Shown: positions 1 to 8,385, counted from the first letter of the stretch. The stretch: 64,000 nucleotides of DNA from Allobrachymonas chironomi DSM 19884 (GCF_000374625.1 NZ_KB894766.1:1-64000); one strand, 5' to 3'. Program-made: numbers and translations. The notes: generated by a model not told the origin, from the sequence alone.

Positions 1-1
1 G

Positions 2-253
2 GCACAGACCAAGGGCATCAGGCTCAATCACATCCAGCCCGGGAAACCCACCCAGAATGCCTATGTCGAGCGATTCAACAAGACCTATCGCACCGAAGTG
101 CTGGACTGCTATGTGTTCGACTCACTGCATGAAGTACGGCAGATGACGCAGGACTGGCTGCACCGGTACAACCACCACCGGCCACACGAATCATTGGGTC
201 GAATCCCGCCCGTCGAATACCGTGTGTCACAATTCCCCAACCTCTACTTCTGA
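2..253 (+). CDS. IS3-family transposase OrfB, C-terminal fragment
   Basis: Open from the window edge to a TGA, giving the last 83 residues of an IS3-type DDE transposase. The segment [17 protein letters not shown] carries the final catalytic Glu of the rve integrase core, and [19 protein letters not shown] is the usual OrfB tail. The catalytic Asp residues and OrfA lie outside the window, so activity cannot be judged. The tail ends about 27 nt before GGAGGCTACA, a plausible IS3 right end with terminal CA. Directly after this the remnant of a host FAD monooxygenase begins in the same frame, so the element appears to have interrupted that gene. Confidence 0.9.
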   Translation, partial: AQTKGIRLNHIQPGKPTQNAYVERFNKTYRTEVLDCYVFDSLHEVRQMTQDWLHRYNHHRPHESLGRIPPVEYRVSQFPNLYF

Positions 254-280
254 CTGGCTCAAGAATTCGAGGAGGCTACA
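254..280 (+). mobile_element. Probable right end of the IS3-family element
   Basis: The 27 nt after the transposase stop end in GGAGGCTACA. IS3-family ends often finish in CA and carry a G-rich inner repeat. The other terminus is outside the window, so the inverted repeat cannot be matched. The boundary near 280 is inferred. Confidence 0.4.
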
Positions 281-559
281 ACCACCGCCGATGCCGTTCC
301 CGCCGCCCTGCAGGAAGTGGTGGCCAACTTCCGCGCCCGTGGTGCCCAATTGCGCGTCACGGCCATCGGTGCCGCCCAACCGGTGGCCGGTGCCGACCAG
401 ACCCTGGCCGATGCCGATGGCCACTTCCGCCAGCGCTACGGCGTGCGTGCCGATGGCGGCGCCTACCTGCTGCGCCCCGACCAGCACGTGTGCGCCCGCT
501 GGGTCACGCTGGACGCCGTCCGCCTGCAAGCCGCCCTTGACACTGCCCTGCCCCAATAA
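281..559 (+). pseudogene. FAD-dependent aromatic monooxygenase, C-terminal remnant
   Basis: About 92 residues remain of an FAD-binding aromatic hydroxylase (PheA/MhpA type, normally about 550 residues). The remnant has the family's C-terminal thioredoxin-like pattern: a FRQRYGV-like segment, then AYLLRPDQHVCARW, which positions the conserved RPD signature near the end. No FAD-binding GxGxxG region, start codon or ribosome site is present, because the IS3 end lies immediately upstream in the same frame. The first in-frame ATG (317) would leave only 80 residues. It is followed after 11 nt by a DUF2783 gene, a usual partner of these hydroxylases. The truncated gene should be non-functional; the substrate is unknown. 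Confidence 0.75.
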
Positions 560-570
560 GGAGATTCCCC

Positions 571-765
571 ATGACAACACCACAAGCCACCCTCACCAGC
601 GGCGGTCTGGAAACCGTGTACGACCAGTTGGCCCAGGCCATCGACCAGGCCGGCAGCGACAAGACCGAGCTGTTTCTGGTCAAGCTGGCGCTGCTGAATG
701 CCAACGCCCTGGCCGATGCCGAACAGTTTGGCCGCCACATCGCTGCCGCCCTGCAGGATCTGTAA
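571..765 (+). CDS. DUF2783-like small protein
   Basis: A 64-residue acidic helical protein starting after a good AAGGAG site. The LxxAxxxAGSDKTELFLVKLALLNANALAD pattern resembles DUF2783 proteins, which are of this length and sit directly behind FAD-dependent aromatic hydroxylases in Burkholderiales. The gene is 11 nt downstream of the truncated hydroxylase and was presumably co-transcribed with it. DUF2783 function is not known to me; a role as a partner of the hydroxylase is inference from context. The original promoter was probably lost with the IS insertion. Confidence 0.65.
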   Translation: MTTPQATLTSGGLETVYDQLAQAIDQAGSDKTELFLVKLALLNANALADAEQFGRHIAAALQDL

Positions 766-787
766 GTCCCCTGCTGCGCGCGGGTAT

Positions 788-805
788 AAGTTGCATATGC
801 AACTT
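788..805. promoter_or_regulatory. Perfect 18-bp palindrome, candidate MarR-type operator
   Basis: AAGTTGCATATGCAACTT reads identically on both strands. It lies 23 nt after the DUF2783 stop and 108 nt before the fumarylacetoacetase start, overlapping a TATAAG -10-like hexamer. Palindromes of this size in front of aromatic-catabolism genes are typical of MarR-family regulators. No regulator gene is nearby in the window. Confidence 0.5.
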
Positions 806-912
806 GTTTCCGGGCGCGGCACTATGCTTGCCCATGGGCTGCCCGGTGCAGCCATGGACACCCTGCCGCTGCCCCACCGGTAGCCCCACCCATTGCAAGG
901 AACCCCATCGAC

Positions 913-2234
913 ATGTATACCCTGAACGAAACCCAGACCCCGCCCTGCGCAGCTGGGTCAGCAGCGCCCAGGCCGAAGGCGCCGATTTCACCCTGCAGAA
1001 CCTGCCGTTTGCCGCCTTCCGCCGCCAGGGCAGTGACGAAGCCTACCGGGGCGGCGTGGCGATTGGCGACCAGATCGTCGATCTGGCTGCCGTGGCACAA
1101 GCCGGCATCTTCAGCGGCCTGGCTGCCGAAGCCGTCCAGGCCGGCGCCCGGGAGCAGCTGAACGCGCTGATGGCCATGGGCCAGCCGGCCTGGTCGGCCC
1201 TGCGCCTGGCGCTGTCGCGCCCCCTGCGCGAAGGCGCTGCCGAACAGGCCGCGCTGCAGGCCTGTCTGGTAGCGCAAGCCGATGCCGAATACACCGTGCC
1301 GGCCCGCATCGGCGACTACACCGACTTCTATACCTCGGTCTACCATGCCACCAACATTGGCGCGCAATTCCGCCCGGACAACCCGCTGCTGCCCAACTAC
1401 AAGTGGATTCCGATCGGCTACCACGGCCGTGCTTCCTGCATGAACGTGTCGGGCACCGATTTCCGCCGTCCGCAAGGCCAGACCCGCCCGCCCGAAGGCA
1501 GCCACACTCCCGGCTTCGGCCCCAGCCAGCGCCTGGACATCGAGCTGGAGCTGGGCATCTTCATCGGCAGCGGCAATGCCCAGGGCGAGCCCATCGCCAT
1601 GGCCGATGCCGAACAGCACGTGTTTGGCCTGTGCCGGCTGAACGACTGGTCGGCACGCGACATCCAGCCCTGGGAATACCAGCCGCTGGGCCCTTTGCTG
1701 TCCAAGAACTTTGCCACCACCATCTCGCCGTGGATCGTGACCCTGGAAGCACTGGCCCACTACCGCACGGCCTTCACGCGCCCGGCGGACGATCCGCAGC
1801 CTCTGCCCTATCTGGACTCCCCGCAACTGTGGACCGAAGGTGCCGTGGATGTACAACTGGAAGTGCTGCTGCAGACGCCGCAGATGCGCGACCAGGGCGT
1901 GCCTGCCGAATCGCTGATCCAGACCAACTACCGCCACGCCTACTGGACGATTGCCCAGATGGTGGCGCACCACACGGTCAACGGCTGCAACCTGCAGTCG
2001 GGCGACCTGTTCGGCAGCGGCACCCTGTCCGGCCCCACGCTGGACCAGGCCGGTGCCCTGATCGAGCTGACCACCGGTGGCAAGCACCCGGTCACGCTGG
2101 CCAACGGCGAAAGCCGTACCTGGCTGCTGGACGGTGACAGCATCGTGCTGCGTGGCTGGTGCCAGAAGGCCGGCGCCGCCCGCATCGGCTTTGGCGAATG
2201 CGAGGCGACCATCCTGCCAGCACGCCAGGGCTAA
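913..2234 (+). CDS. fahA: Fumarylacetoacetase with apparent 1-nt frameshift at codon 8
   Basis: Fumarylacetoacetate hydrolase performs the last step of tyrosine/homogentisate breakdown, giving fumarate and acetoacetate. From about 938 the frame encodes a full family protein: the N-terminal SH3-like part (FTLQNLPFAAFRR), then the hydrolase domain with DYTDFYTSVYHATNIG, YHGRASC and LGPLLSKNF. The natural start appears to be ATG 913 (MYTLNET) behind AAGGA, but that frame differs from the one encoding DPALRSW. One base seems to be missing near 934-938 (CAGACCCC where CAGGACCCC is expected). The downstream frame is open far upstream but has no credible start; ATG 834 would add an unrelated 26-residue leader. 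This is either a real inactivating deletion or a sequencing error. Confidence 0.8.
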
Positions 2235-2257
2235 AGTCCTTGACATCCTTCCAGATC

Positions 2258-2290
2258 ACCGCTGTTCCAGCCTGTTCATGGAACAGCGGT
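2258..2290. repeat. 12-bp inverted repeat downstream of fahA
   Basis: ACCGCTGTTCCA and TGGAACAGCGGT are perfect inverted arms separated by 9 nt, 23 nt after the fahA stop. No T-run follows, so it does not look like an intrinsic terminator by itself. It may be an mRNA 3' stabiliser or a dispersed repeat. Confidence 0.5.
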
Positions 2291-2330
2291 GGCCCCTGGA
2301 AGTGAGGAAGCAGTACCCTGAAAACGACAA

Positions 2331-2358
2331 CAGGTAGCATGTGGCTACCTGTTTTTTT
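2331..2358 (+). terminator. Rho-independent terminator after fahA
   Basis: The stem CAGGTAGC / GCTACCTG closes a 5-nt ATGTG loop and is followed by seven T residues. It ends the rightward aromatic-catabolism unit. Confidence 0.85.
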
Positions 2359-2404
2359 ATGCGCTGATGGATGCAGCGAGACTATCACCAGGAGCTGGCG
2401 ATAG

Positions 2405-2479
2405 TGGCGTCCCCACCAGGAATCGAACCTGGATCTGATTCTTAGGAGGAACCTGTTCTATCCATTGAACTACAGGGAC
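2405..2479 (-). tRNA. tRNA-Arg (anticodon CCT)
   Basis: The minus strand folds as a cloverleaf: acceptor GTCCCTG with TGGGGAC, D-arm GTTC/GAAC, anticodon stem GGTTC/GAATC with loop CTCCTAA (anticodon CCT, reading AGG), and T-arm CCAGG-TTCGATT-CCTGG. The CCA end is encoded. Total length is 75 nt. Confidence 0.95.
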
Positions 2480-2644
2480 GCAAGCCCACAACTATAGCAG
2501 CAGCACAAGTTCCTGGACAAGAAAACGGCCATGAGATGCTGATCAGCAACTGTCTGATGATGTGCAGGAAAGCGCCAAAGGCAAGTTGTGGATGCCACCT
2601 GGACAGCTTGGCTGAAGACATGGGCATCCCCTCAAGACAACAGG

Positions 2645-5011
2645 TTAGCGGCCCCAGCGCAACATCCGCAAGCCGTTGAACACCACCAGCAGCGCCGCGC
2701 CCACATCGGCAAATACGGCCATCCACATGCTGGCATTGCCAAATACCGCCAGCAGCAGGAATACCGCCTTGATGCCCAGCGCCAGCGTGATGTTCTGCCA
2801 GAGCACGCCATGGGCGCGGCGTGACAGGCGGATGGTTTCGGGGACACGGCGCAAGTCGTCGTTCATGATGACGACATCGGCGGCTTCGGTGGCGGTATGG
2901 GTGCCGGCCTGGCCCATGGCAAAGCCGATGCGGGCCGCTGCCAGTGCCGGCGCATCGTTGATACCGTCTCCGACCATGCCGACCACCTGCTGCTGCTGTG
3001 CCGCCATGGCCCGGATCGCATCCAGCTTCTGCTGCGGCAACAGGCCGGCCTGCACTTGATCGATACCGGCTTCGGCGGCAATCGCCTGCGCCGTGGCCGG
3101 GTTGTCGCCGGTCAGCATCACCGGGGTGATGTCCAGATCACGCAGCTCCCGGATCGCCTGCCGTGCACCGGGCTTGATCGCGTCAGCCACGGCAAACAGG
3201 CCCAGCACGCCCTCCTCATCGGCCAGCAGGCTGATGCTGCGGCCCTGCTGCTCATGCAGCGCCAGCCGCCCGGCCAGTGCCGGCGTGAGCTGGCCGCGCT
3301 CCTCGATCCAGCGGCGGTTGCCCAGCACCAGCGCCCGGCCGTCGATCCGGCCCTGTGTGCCACGGCCCGGCTCGGCCGCAAAATCAGTCACCTCGGGCAG
3401 CCCGCCCGACAGCGCCAATCCCTGCACCAACGCTTTCGATACCGGATGGTCGGAGCGCGCCGCCATGGCCGCTGCCAGCCGCCAGACCTGCTCGGCATCG
3501 GTAGCAGCGCGCAGGTTTTCCTGCGCCACCAGCCGTGGCTTGCCTTCGGTGATGGTGCCGGTCTTGTCCAGCGCCATGTGCGTGATCTGGCGTGCCTCTT
3601 CCAGCCAGACACCGCCCTTGATCAGGATGCCGCGCCGTGCCGCCGCCGCCAGGCCGCTCACCACCGTCACCGGCGTGGAAATCACCAGCGCACACGGGCA
3701 GGCAATCACCAGCAGCACCAGCGCCTTGTAGAGCCCGGTCAGCCAGCTCCAGCCGGCCAGCCAGGGGCCGAGCAGCGCCACCAGAAGCGCGATGATGAAC
3801 ACCGCCGGCGTATACACCGCCGCAAAGCGGTCGACAAAACGCTGTGTCGGCGCACGCGAGCCCTGCGCCTGTTCCACGGCGTGGATGATGCGTGCCAGCA
3901 CGGTATTGGTCGCCGGCGCCGTGACTTCAAATTCCAGCGCGCCATGCTGGTTGATGGTGCCGGCAAACACCTCGTCACCCGGGCCTTTTTCCACCGGCAC
4001 GCTTTCGCCGGTCACGGGAGCCTGATCGATGGCGCTGTGGCCGGCCAGCACGCGGCCGTCCAGCGCCAGCCGCTCGCCCGGTTTCACGCGCACGATCGCG
4101 CCCACGCGGATCACGGCGGCCGGCTGGCTGTGCCAGCTGCCATCCGGCTGGCGCACCTCGGCAACGGACGGCGCCAGCTCCAGCAGGCTCTTGATGGCGT
4201 TGCGCGCCCGGTCCACCGCGCGCACCTCGATCAGTTCGGCCATCGCGTAGAGCGCCATCACCATCGCTGCCTCGGCCCACTGGCCGATCAGGAAGGCCCC
4301 CGTCACCGCCACCGTCATCAGCGCGGTGATATTGAGCTGGCCACGCAGCAGCGCTGCCAGCCCCTTGCGATACACGGCAAAGCCGGACAACGCAATCGCC
4401 AGGGCAGCCACCACCATGCTGGCGATTTCCCAACCCAACATCTCGGGCGCAAGAAAGTGGATCAGCTCGGCGGCCAGCGCCAACACCAGCGCCGCGCCCA
4501 GTTTCAGCATCTCGCGCTGCTGGCGACGCTGCGTCTCTTGCACCGATACCGCCTGGCTCAGGCGTTCGGTTTTCAGGCCAGCAGCCTGAATCGCCTGTTC
4601 GATACCGCCCCAGGCGCTTTCCGCAGCCTGCACCGTGACGGTGCGCGCCGACAGGTCAAAACGCAGGCTGCCGACCGCCATGCCCTCCAGGGCGCGGCGG
4701 ATCATCGCCTCTTCGCTCGGGCAGTCCATGTCGGGGATGCGCAACTGCAGCGTGTCCGCCGCGTTGGTGCCAGGCTGCATCGGCGTGGCAGAACTGCTGC
4801 CACAACAGTCGGTTACGGTTGCCGCCGGACTCGCACACGGTGTGGCTGCGGCCGCCTCATGACCGCAGCAGCTGGCGGTTTCCGCAGCTGCCGCAGAACC
4901 GCGGCAAGCCGCCGTCGTGCTCACCGGCACCTCGGGTTTGGCCGCAGCGCAGCCACAGGCATGGCTCTGGCAGCCACCCACAACGTCATGGGAATGGGAA
5001 TCATGCTTCAT
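2645..5011 (-). CDS. cadA: Heavy-metal P1B-type ATPase (Zn/Cd/Pb exporter)
   Basis: ATP-driven efflux of divalent soft metals across the inner membrane. Order of parts: a Cys/His-rich N-terminal tail (residues 1-80, several CC and HxH motifs), one HMA domain (about 88-153) whose metal loop reads DMDCPSEE as in ZntA proteins, eight predicted membrane helices, TGES (about 334), the CPC metal-binding motif (438-440), DKTGT with the phosphorylated Asp (about 482), SDHP, and GDGINDAPA. Length is about 788 residues. I chose ATG 5011 because a MerR-type promoter ends just upstream, giving an almost leaderless start; ATG 5017 and 5020 are alternatives. No merR/cadR gene is adjacent, so the regulator must be elsewhere. 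ZntA is an equally valid name. Confidence 0.9.
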   Translation of the reverse strand: MKHDSHSHDVVGGCQSHACGCAAAKPEVPVSTTAACRGSAAAAETASCCGHEAAAATPCASPAATVTDCCGSSSATPMQPGTNAADTLQLRIPDMDCPSEEAMIRRALEGMAVGSLRFDLSARTVTVQAAESAWGGIEQAIQAAGLKTERLSQAVSVQETQRRQQREMLKLGAALVLALAAELIHFLAPEMLGWEIASMVVAALAIALSGFAVYRKGLAALLRGQLNITALMTVAVTGAFLIGQWAEAAMVMALYAMAELIEVRAVDRARNAIKSLLELAPSVAEVRQPDGSWHSQPAAVIRVGAIVRVKPGERLALDGRVLAGHSAIDQAPVTGESVPVEKGPGDEVFAGTINQHGALEFEVTAPATNTVLARIIHAVEQAQGSRAPTQRFVDRFAAVYTPAVFIIALLVALLGPWLAGWSWLTGLYKALVLLVIACPCALVISTPVTVVSGLAAAARRGILIKGGVWLEEARQITHMALDKTGTITEGKPRLVAQENLRAATDAEQVWRLAAAMAARSDHPVSKALVQGLALSGGLPEVTDFAAEPGRGTQGRIDGRALVLGNRRWIEERGQLTPALAGRLALHEQQGRSISLLADEEGVLGLFAVADAIKPGARQAIRELRDLDITPVMLTGDNPATAQAIAAEAGIDQVQAGLLPQQKLDAIRAMAAQQQQVVGMVGDGINDAPALAAARIGFAMGQAGTHTATEAADVVIMNDDLRRVPETIRLSRRAHGVLWQNITLALGIKAVFLLLAVFGNASMWMAVFADVGAALLVVFNGLRMLRWGR

Positions 5012-5025
5012 GCCCATCATGATGA

Positions 5026-5049
5026 ACCCTGAAGTCACTTCAGGGTCAA
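5026..5049 (-). promoter_or_regulatory. MerR-family operator/promoter of the metal ATPase
   Basis: On the minus strand a TTGACC -35 (5049-5044) is followed by a perfect dyad with arms ACCCTGAAGT and ACTTCAGGGT around one base (5046-5026), then CATCAT as a -10 at 19-nt spacing. The long spacer filled by a CCCTGAAGT-type dyad is the hallmark of CadR/ZntR/PbrR-controlled promoters. Confidence 0.85.
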
Positions 5050-5058
5050 ACCCCTGTA

Positions 5059-5072
5059 ACAACCAGGGTTGT
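5059..5072. repeat. Short inverted repeat upstream of the MFS gene
   Basis: ACAACC-AG-GGTTGT lies between the MerR dyad and the divergent MFS gene, 55 nt before its ATG. It could be an operator for that gene; nothing else supports this. Confidence 0.25.
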
Positions 5073-5126
5073 CACCCGGGCCAGCTCCTCTGGCATGATC
5101 GTTGCGATCCCGCTTCTGGAGCCTCC

Positions 5127-6323
5127 ATGCCCCACAGTTCCCGTCCTGCTTCCGACTTGCCCGACTGGCTGATCCTCGTGCTCGGCGCCATGGCCTTGGC
5201 GCTGGCCATGGGCATCGGCCGATTCGCCTTTACCCCGCTGATGCCACTGAAGTTGCGCGACGGCACACTGACCGCTGCCCAGGGAGCCGAATGGGCCATG
5301 CTCAACTATGTCGGCTATCTGCTGGGGGCCCTGACGGCAGCCCGGTTTTCGGCACAGCCGCTGCGCGGTCTGCAACTGGCCTTGTATGGCGTGGCCGCAA
5401 CCACGCTGGCCGTCGCCTGGGTGGGCCAGGGCCTGCCCGTCTGGTCCGGCGCACTGCTGCGCACCGTGGCCGGCGTGTTCAGCGCCTGGGCGCTGGTATG
5501 TACCAGCAGCTGGTGCCTGGGAGAAATGGCGCGTCGGCATCTTTCGCACCGTGGCGCCTGGATTTACGTGGGCGTGGGTAAGGGGATTGCACTGGCCGGG
5601 GTGGTGGCCTGGCTCGGCGGCCACCAGCGCGCGCAGGCCTTGTGGCTGGAGTTTGGTGTGGTCACACTGCTGGGCGCACTGTTGCTGCACTTTCTGGCCA
5701 GGCCCTCGCCACCCGGCACCAGCACCACTGCCGCCCCGGCCACACCAAGCCAGACCACGCCGCCCGGCACGCTGGGCCTGATCGTCTGCTACGGCATTTT
5801 CGGTTTCGGCTACATCATGCCGGCCACTTTTCTGCCCACGCTGGCACGGCAGCAGATCAGCGATCCGATGGTGTTCGGCCTGACCTGGCCGCTGTTTGGT
5901 GCAGCCGCCGCGATCTCGGTCGCCGTGGCGGCGCTCTGGATGTCCGGCTGGAGCCGTCACCGGCTATGGGCCGTGGCGCAGGCCATCATGGCCATCGGCA
6001 CACTGATGCCGCTGCTGCATCCGGCACTGTGGTCGCTGGCACTGTCGGCGGTGCTGGTCGGCGGCACTTTCCTGCTCACCAACATGGGCGGCCTGCAACT
6101 GGCGCGCGCCTACGCGCCCGACAACCCGACGCCCTTGCTGGCGCGCATGACGGTGGCTTTCGCCGCCGGCCAGATCCTGGGCCCGCTGCTGGTCCGGGCC
6201 ATTGGCGAGCAGCGCTGGCTGGGCTGGGATGCGCTGGCCTGGGGCCACGCCTCGGCCACCGTGTTGCTGCTGCTCACCGCCGCCTGGCTGTGGCAGGCGT
6301 CGCGCCAGCCTGGTGCCGCCTGA
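5127..6323 (+). CDS. YbfB/YjiJ-family MFS transporter
   Basis: A 398-residue protein with 12 predicted hydrophobic segments. The opening helix contains ALAMGIGRFAFTPLMPL, the signature of the YbfB/YjiJ MFS subfamily, whose substrates are unknown. It is transcribed divergently from the metal ATPase with a 115-nt gap. ATG 5127 was chosen because it lies behind CTGGAG and directly before the first helix; the open frame runs further upstream but through the ATPase promoter. A link to metal resistance is only positional. Confidence 0.8.
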   Translation: MPHSSRPASDLPDWLILVLGAMALALAMGIGRFAFTPLMPLKLRDGTLTAAQGAEWAMLNYVGYLLGALTAARFSAQPLRGLQLALYGVAATTLAVAWVGQGLPVWSGALLRTVAGVFSAWALVCTSSWCLGEMARRHLSHRGAWIYVGVGKGIALAGVVAWLGGHQRAQALWLEFGVVTLLGALLLHFLARPSPPGTSTTAAPATPSQTTPPGTLGLIVCYGIFGFGYIMPATFLPTLARQQISDPMVFGLTWPLFGAAAAISVAVAALWMSGWSRHRLWAVAQAIMAIGTLMPLLHPALWSLALSAVLVGGTFLLTNMGGLQLARAYAPDNPTPLLARMTVAFAAGQILGPLLVRAIGEQRWLGWDALAWGHASATVLLLLTAAWLWQASRQPGAA

Positions 6324-6332
6324 GACAGCCGC

Positions 6333-6644
6333 TCAATCGGTCTCGATCCGGCCGCTCAGGTTATCAACCGATACCGGCACCTCGTAAAAGCGGATCTCCG
6401 GCGGCGCACCGTACTTGGCCGTGACCATCTCCTTCCAGGCATCGCTGTAGCAGGCCTCGGCAGCGGCGCGGCTGTCCCAGAAGTAGATGCCGCCAGCGCG
6501 ATCGCCCTGCTCGGACAGGAAATAGTGCTTGCGGCGCAGGCCGGGCAGCTGCACATACTTGGGCGCGGTGGACTGGAACACGGCTGCGGCCTGCTCCACG
6601 GTCCAGGGCCGGGCCAGATGAAAGGTCACCATCGATACGAACAT
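6333..6644 (-). CDS. YdhR-like putative monooxygenase (dimeric alpha-beta barrel)
   Basis: A 103-residue protein. MVTFHLARPWTVEQ at the start and YFWDSRAAAEACYSDAW in the middle match the ABM/YdhR fold: small stand-alone proteins annotated as putative monooxygenases, with few tested activities. Start ATG 6644 follows AGGAGACCCCC; an earlier in-frame ATG (6671) has no ribosome site. It converges on the MFS gene with a 9-nt gap. No catalytic residue can be assigned from sequence alone. Confidence 0.7.
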   Translation of the reverse strand: MFVSMVTFHLARPWTVEQAAAVFQSTAPKYVQLPGLRRKHYFLSEQGDRAGGIYFWDSRAAAEACYSDAWKEMVTAKYGAPPEIRFYEVPVSVDNLSGRIETD

Positions 6645-6815
6645 GGGGGTCTCCTGGTAAGGCAGGATCATGGCCTGCCGTTGGGTATGCGCCTATGCTA
6701 ACCCCTGAGCCGCGCGCGACGCCGCACCGGGCTGCCACAGCGTAGTCGACAGTGCAGCATGGTCTTGCGCCGCATGGTAAGCTATCGTCTTTCACCACCC
6801 TGTTCCGAACACGCC

Positions 6816-7298
6816 ATGCGATTCCCGCTCTCCTCCCGCCGCCACGCCCTGCGCCTGCTGGCGGCCGGCAGCGCCGCTGCCCTGAGTACCCCACTGTGGG
6901 CCCGCCCTGCTGCCAGCCCGATCCCGCTACAGGTCTGGAAAGACCCCAGCTGCGGCTGCTGCAAGGACTGGATCGCGCACATGGAAGCCAACGGTTTCCG
7001 CGTCACCAGCCACGACAGCGGCAACACCACGATGCGCGCGCGCCTGGGCTTGGCCAGCAAGTTCGGCTCCTGCCACACCGCCGTGGTGGGCGGCTACGTG
7101 ATCGAGGGCCATGTGCATGCCGATGACGTCAAGCGTCTGCTGCGCGACAAGCCCAAGGCGCTGGGCCTGGCCGTACCCGGCATGCCGATCGGCTCGCCGG
7201 GCATGGACGGCCCGGTCTATGGCGGCCGCCGCGACCGCTACGACACCCTGCTGGTACAGCGCGACGGCAGCAGCCAGGTGTTCCGCCGCCACGCCTGA
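6816..7298 (+). CDS. DUF411 periplasmic metal-binding protein
   Basis: A 160-residue protein. The N-terminus has a twin-arginine-like export signal (SSRRHALRLLAAGSAAA) and ends near LWARPA. The mature part has the DUF411 core: WKDPSCGCCKDW with Cys46, Cys48 and Cys49, FGSCHTAVV, and EGHVHADDVKRLL. DUF411 proteins often occur in copper and arsenic resistance clusters and are thought to bind metals; the exact role is not established. Here it lies between two metal-resistance units and converges on the arsenite permease with a 3-nt gap and no terminator. Confidence 0.85.
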   Translation: MRFPLSSRRHALRLLAAGSAAALSTPLWARPAASPIPLQVWKDPSCGCCKDWIAHMEANGFRVTSHDSGNTTMRARLGLASKFGSCHTAVVGGYVIEGHVHADDVKRLLRDKPKALGLAVPGMPIGSPGMDGPVYGGRRDRYDTLLVQRDGSSQVFRRHA

Positions 7299-7301
7299 TA
7301 C

Positions 7302-8321
7302 TCAGGCCGCCCGCTGCCTCGGCGCCATGCGATTGAGCAGCGCGCACAATGACAGCATCACCGGCACTTCCACCAGCACCCCCACCACGGTCGCCAGTGC
7401 CGCGCCGGAATGCAGGCCGAACAGCGAAATCGCCACCGCCACGGCCAGTTCAAAGAAGTTGGAGGTGCCGATCAGGCAGGCCGGGCCGGCCACCTCATGC
7501 GGCAGCTTCAGCAGGCGCGCGCCAGCCAGGCTGAGGAAGAAGATGCCATACGTCTGCAGCAGCAGCGGAATCGCGATCAGCACGATCACCAGCGGCTTGG
7601 CCACGATGGTCTGTGCCTGCAGGCCGAACAGCAGCACCACGGTGCCAATCAGGCCGATCATGGACCAGGGCTTGAGCCTGGCCGTGAAGTCGGCTACGGC
7701 TGTGGGCGAGCGGCGCAGCAGCGCATGGCGCGTCAGCACGCCGGCCAGCAGCGGCAGGATCACGTACAGCACGGTCGACAGCAGCAAGGTCTCCCAGGGC
7801 ACCGTCACGTCGGTCACGCCCAGCAGAAAGGCGGCAATCGGGGCAAAGGCAAAAATCATCACGATGTCGTTCACCGACACCTGCACCAGCGTGTAGTTGG
7901 CATCGCCCCTGACCAGCTGGCTCCAGACAAACACCATGGCGGTACACGGTGCCACGCCCAGCAGAATCATGCCGGCAATGTATTCGCTGGCCGATTGCGG
8001 ATCGACCCAGTCGGCAAACAGGTACTTGAAAAACAGCACGCCCAGCGCCGCCATGGTGAACGGCTTGATCAGCCAGTTGATCACCAGCGTCAGCATCAGG
8101 CCCTTCGGCTTCTTGCCCACATCCCTGACCGATGACCAGTCCACCTGGATCATCATCGGATAAATCATGACCCAGATCAGCACCGCCACCACCAGGTTGA
8201 CGTGGGCATACTCCAGCGCCGCCACCGCGGCAAACAGATCCGGCACCACCATGCCCAGCGCCACGCCGGCGGCAATTCCCAGACCCACCCAGAGGGTCAG
8301 ATAACGTTCAAACAGTCCCAT
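7302..8321 (-). CDS. arsB: ACR3-family arsenite permease
   Basis: Secondary transporter that expels arsenite through the inner membrane; with ArsA it can be ATP-driven. The 339-residue protein has 10 predicted helices and the ACR3 core [13 protein letters not shown] with the essential Cys. Start ATG 8321 follows GGAAGCAAG; the longer frame to 8387 is rejected because it would cross two hairpins. It is the last gene of arsR-arsD-arsA-arsC-ACR3, but 108 nt with two strong inverted repeats separate it from arsC, so its expression may be uncoupled. It is ACR3 (BASS superfamily), not classical ArsB, and could equally be named acr3. Confidence 0.93.
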   Translation of the reverse strand: MGLFERYLTLWVGLGIAAGVALGMVVPDLFAAVAALEYAHVNLVVAVLIWVMIYPMMIQVDWSSVRDVGKKPKGLMLTLVINWLIKPFTMAALGVLFFKYLFADWVDPQSASEYIAGMILLGVAPCTAMVFVWSQLVRGDANYTLVQVSVNDIVMIFAFAPIAAFLLGVTDVTVPWETLLLSTVLYVILPLLAGVLTRHALLRRSPTAVADFTARLKPWSMIGLIGTVVLLFGLQAQTIVAKPLVIVLIAIPLLLQTYGIFFLSLAGARLLKLPHEVAGPACLIGTSNFFELAVAVAISLFGLHSGAALATVVGVLVEVPVMLSLCALLNRMAPRQRAA

Positions 8322-8340
8322 CTTGCTTCCAGAAAAACAA

Positions 8341-8358
8341 GGCCTGCCGTGGCAGGCC
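8341..8358 (-). terminator. Terminator-like hairpin between arsC and ACR3
   Basis: GGCCTGCC-GT-GGCAGGCC is an 8-bp perfect stem; reading leftward it is followed by TTGTTTTTC and then the ACR3 ribosome site. This resembles an internal attenuator of the ars operon. Confidence 0.5.
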
Positions 8359-8366
8359 ATGACAAT

Positions 8367-8385
8367 GGCCGGAACCCTTCCGGCC
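8367..8385. repeat. Inverted repeat in the arsC-ACR3 gap
   Basis: GGCCGGAA-CCC-TTCCGGCC, an 8-bp perfect stem with a 3-nt loop, lies 8 nt from the terminator-like hairpin. The two together may act as an mRNA processing or stability site. Confidence 0.5.

Noticed and set aside
222-912. Upstream extension of the fahA frame
   Set aside because: It would run through the IS end, the monooxygenase remnant and DUF2783 in other frames; the residues are Pro/Ala/Arg noise.
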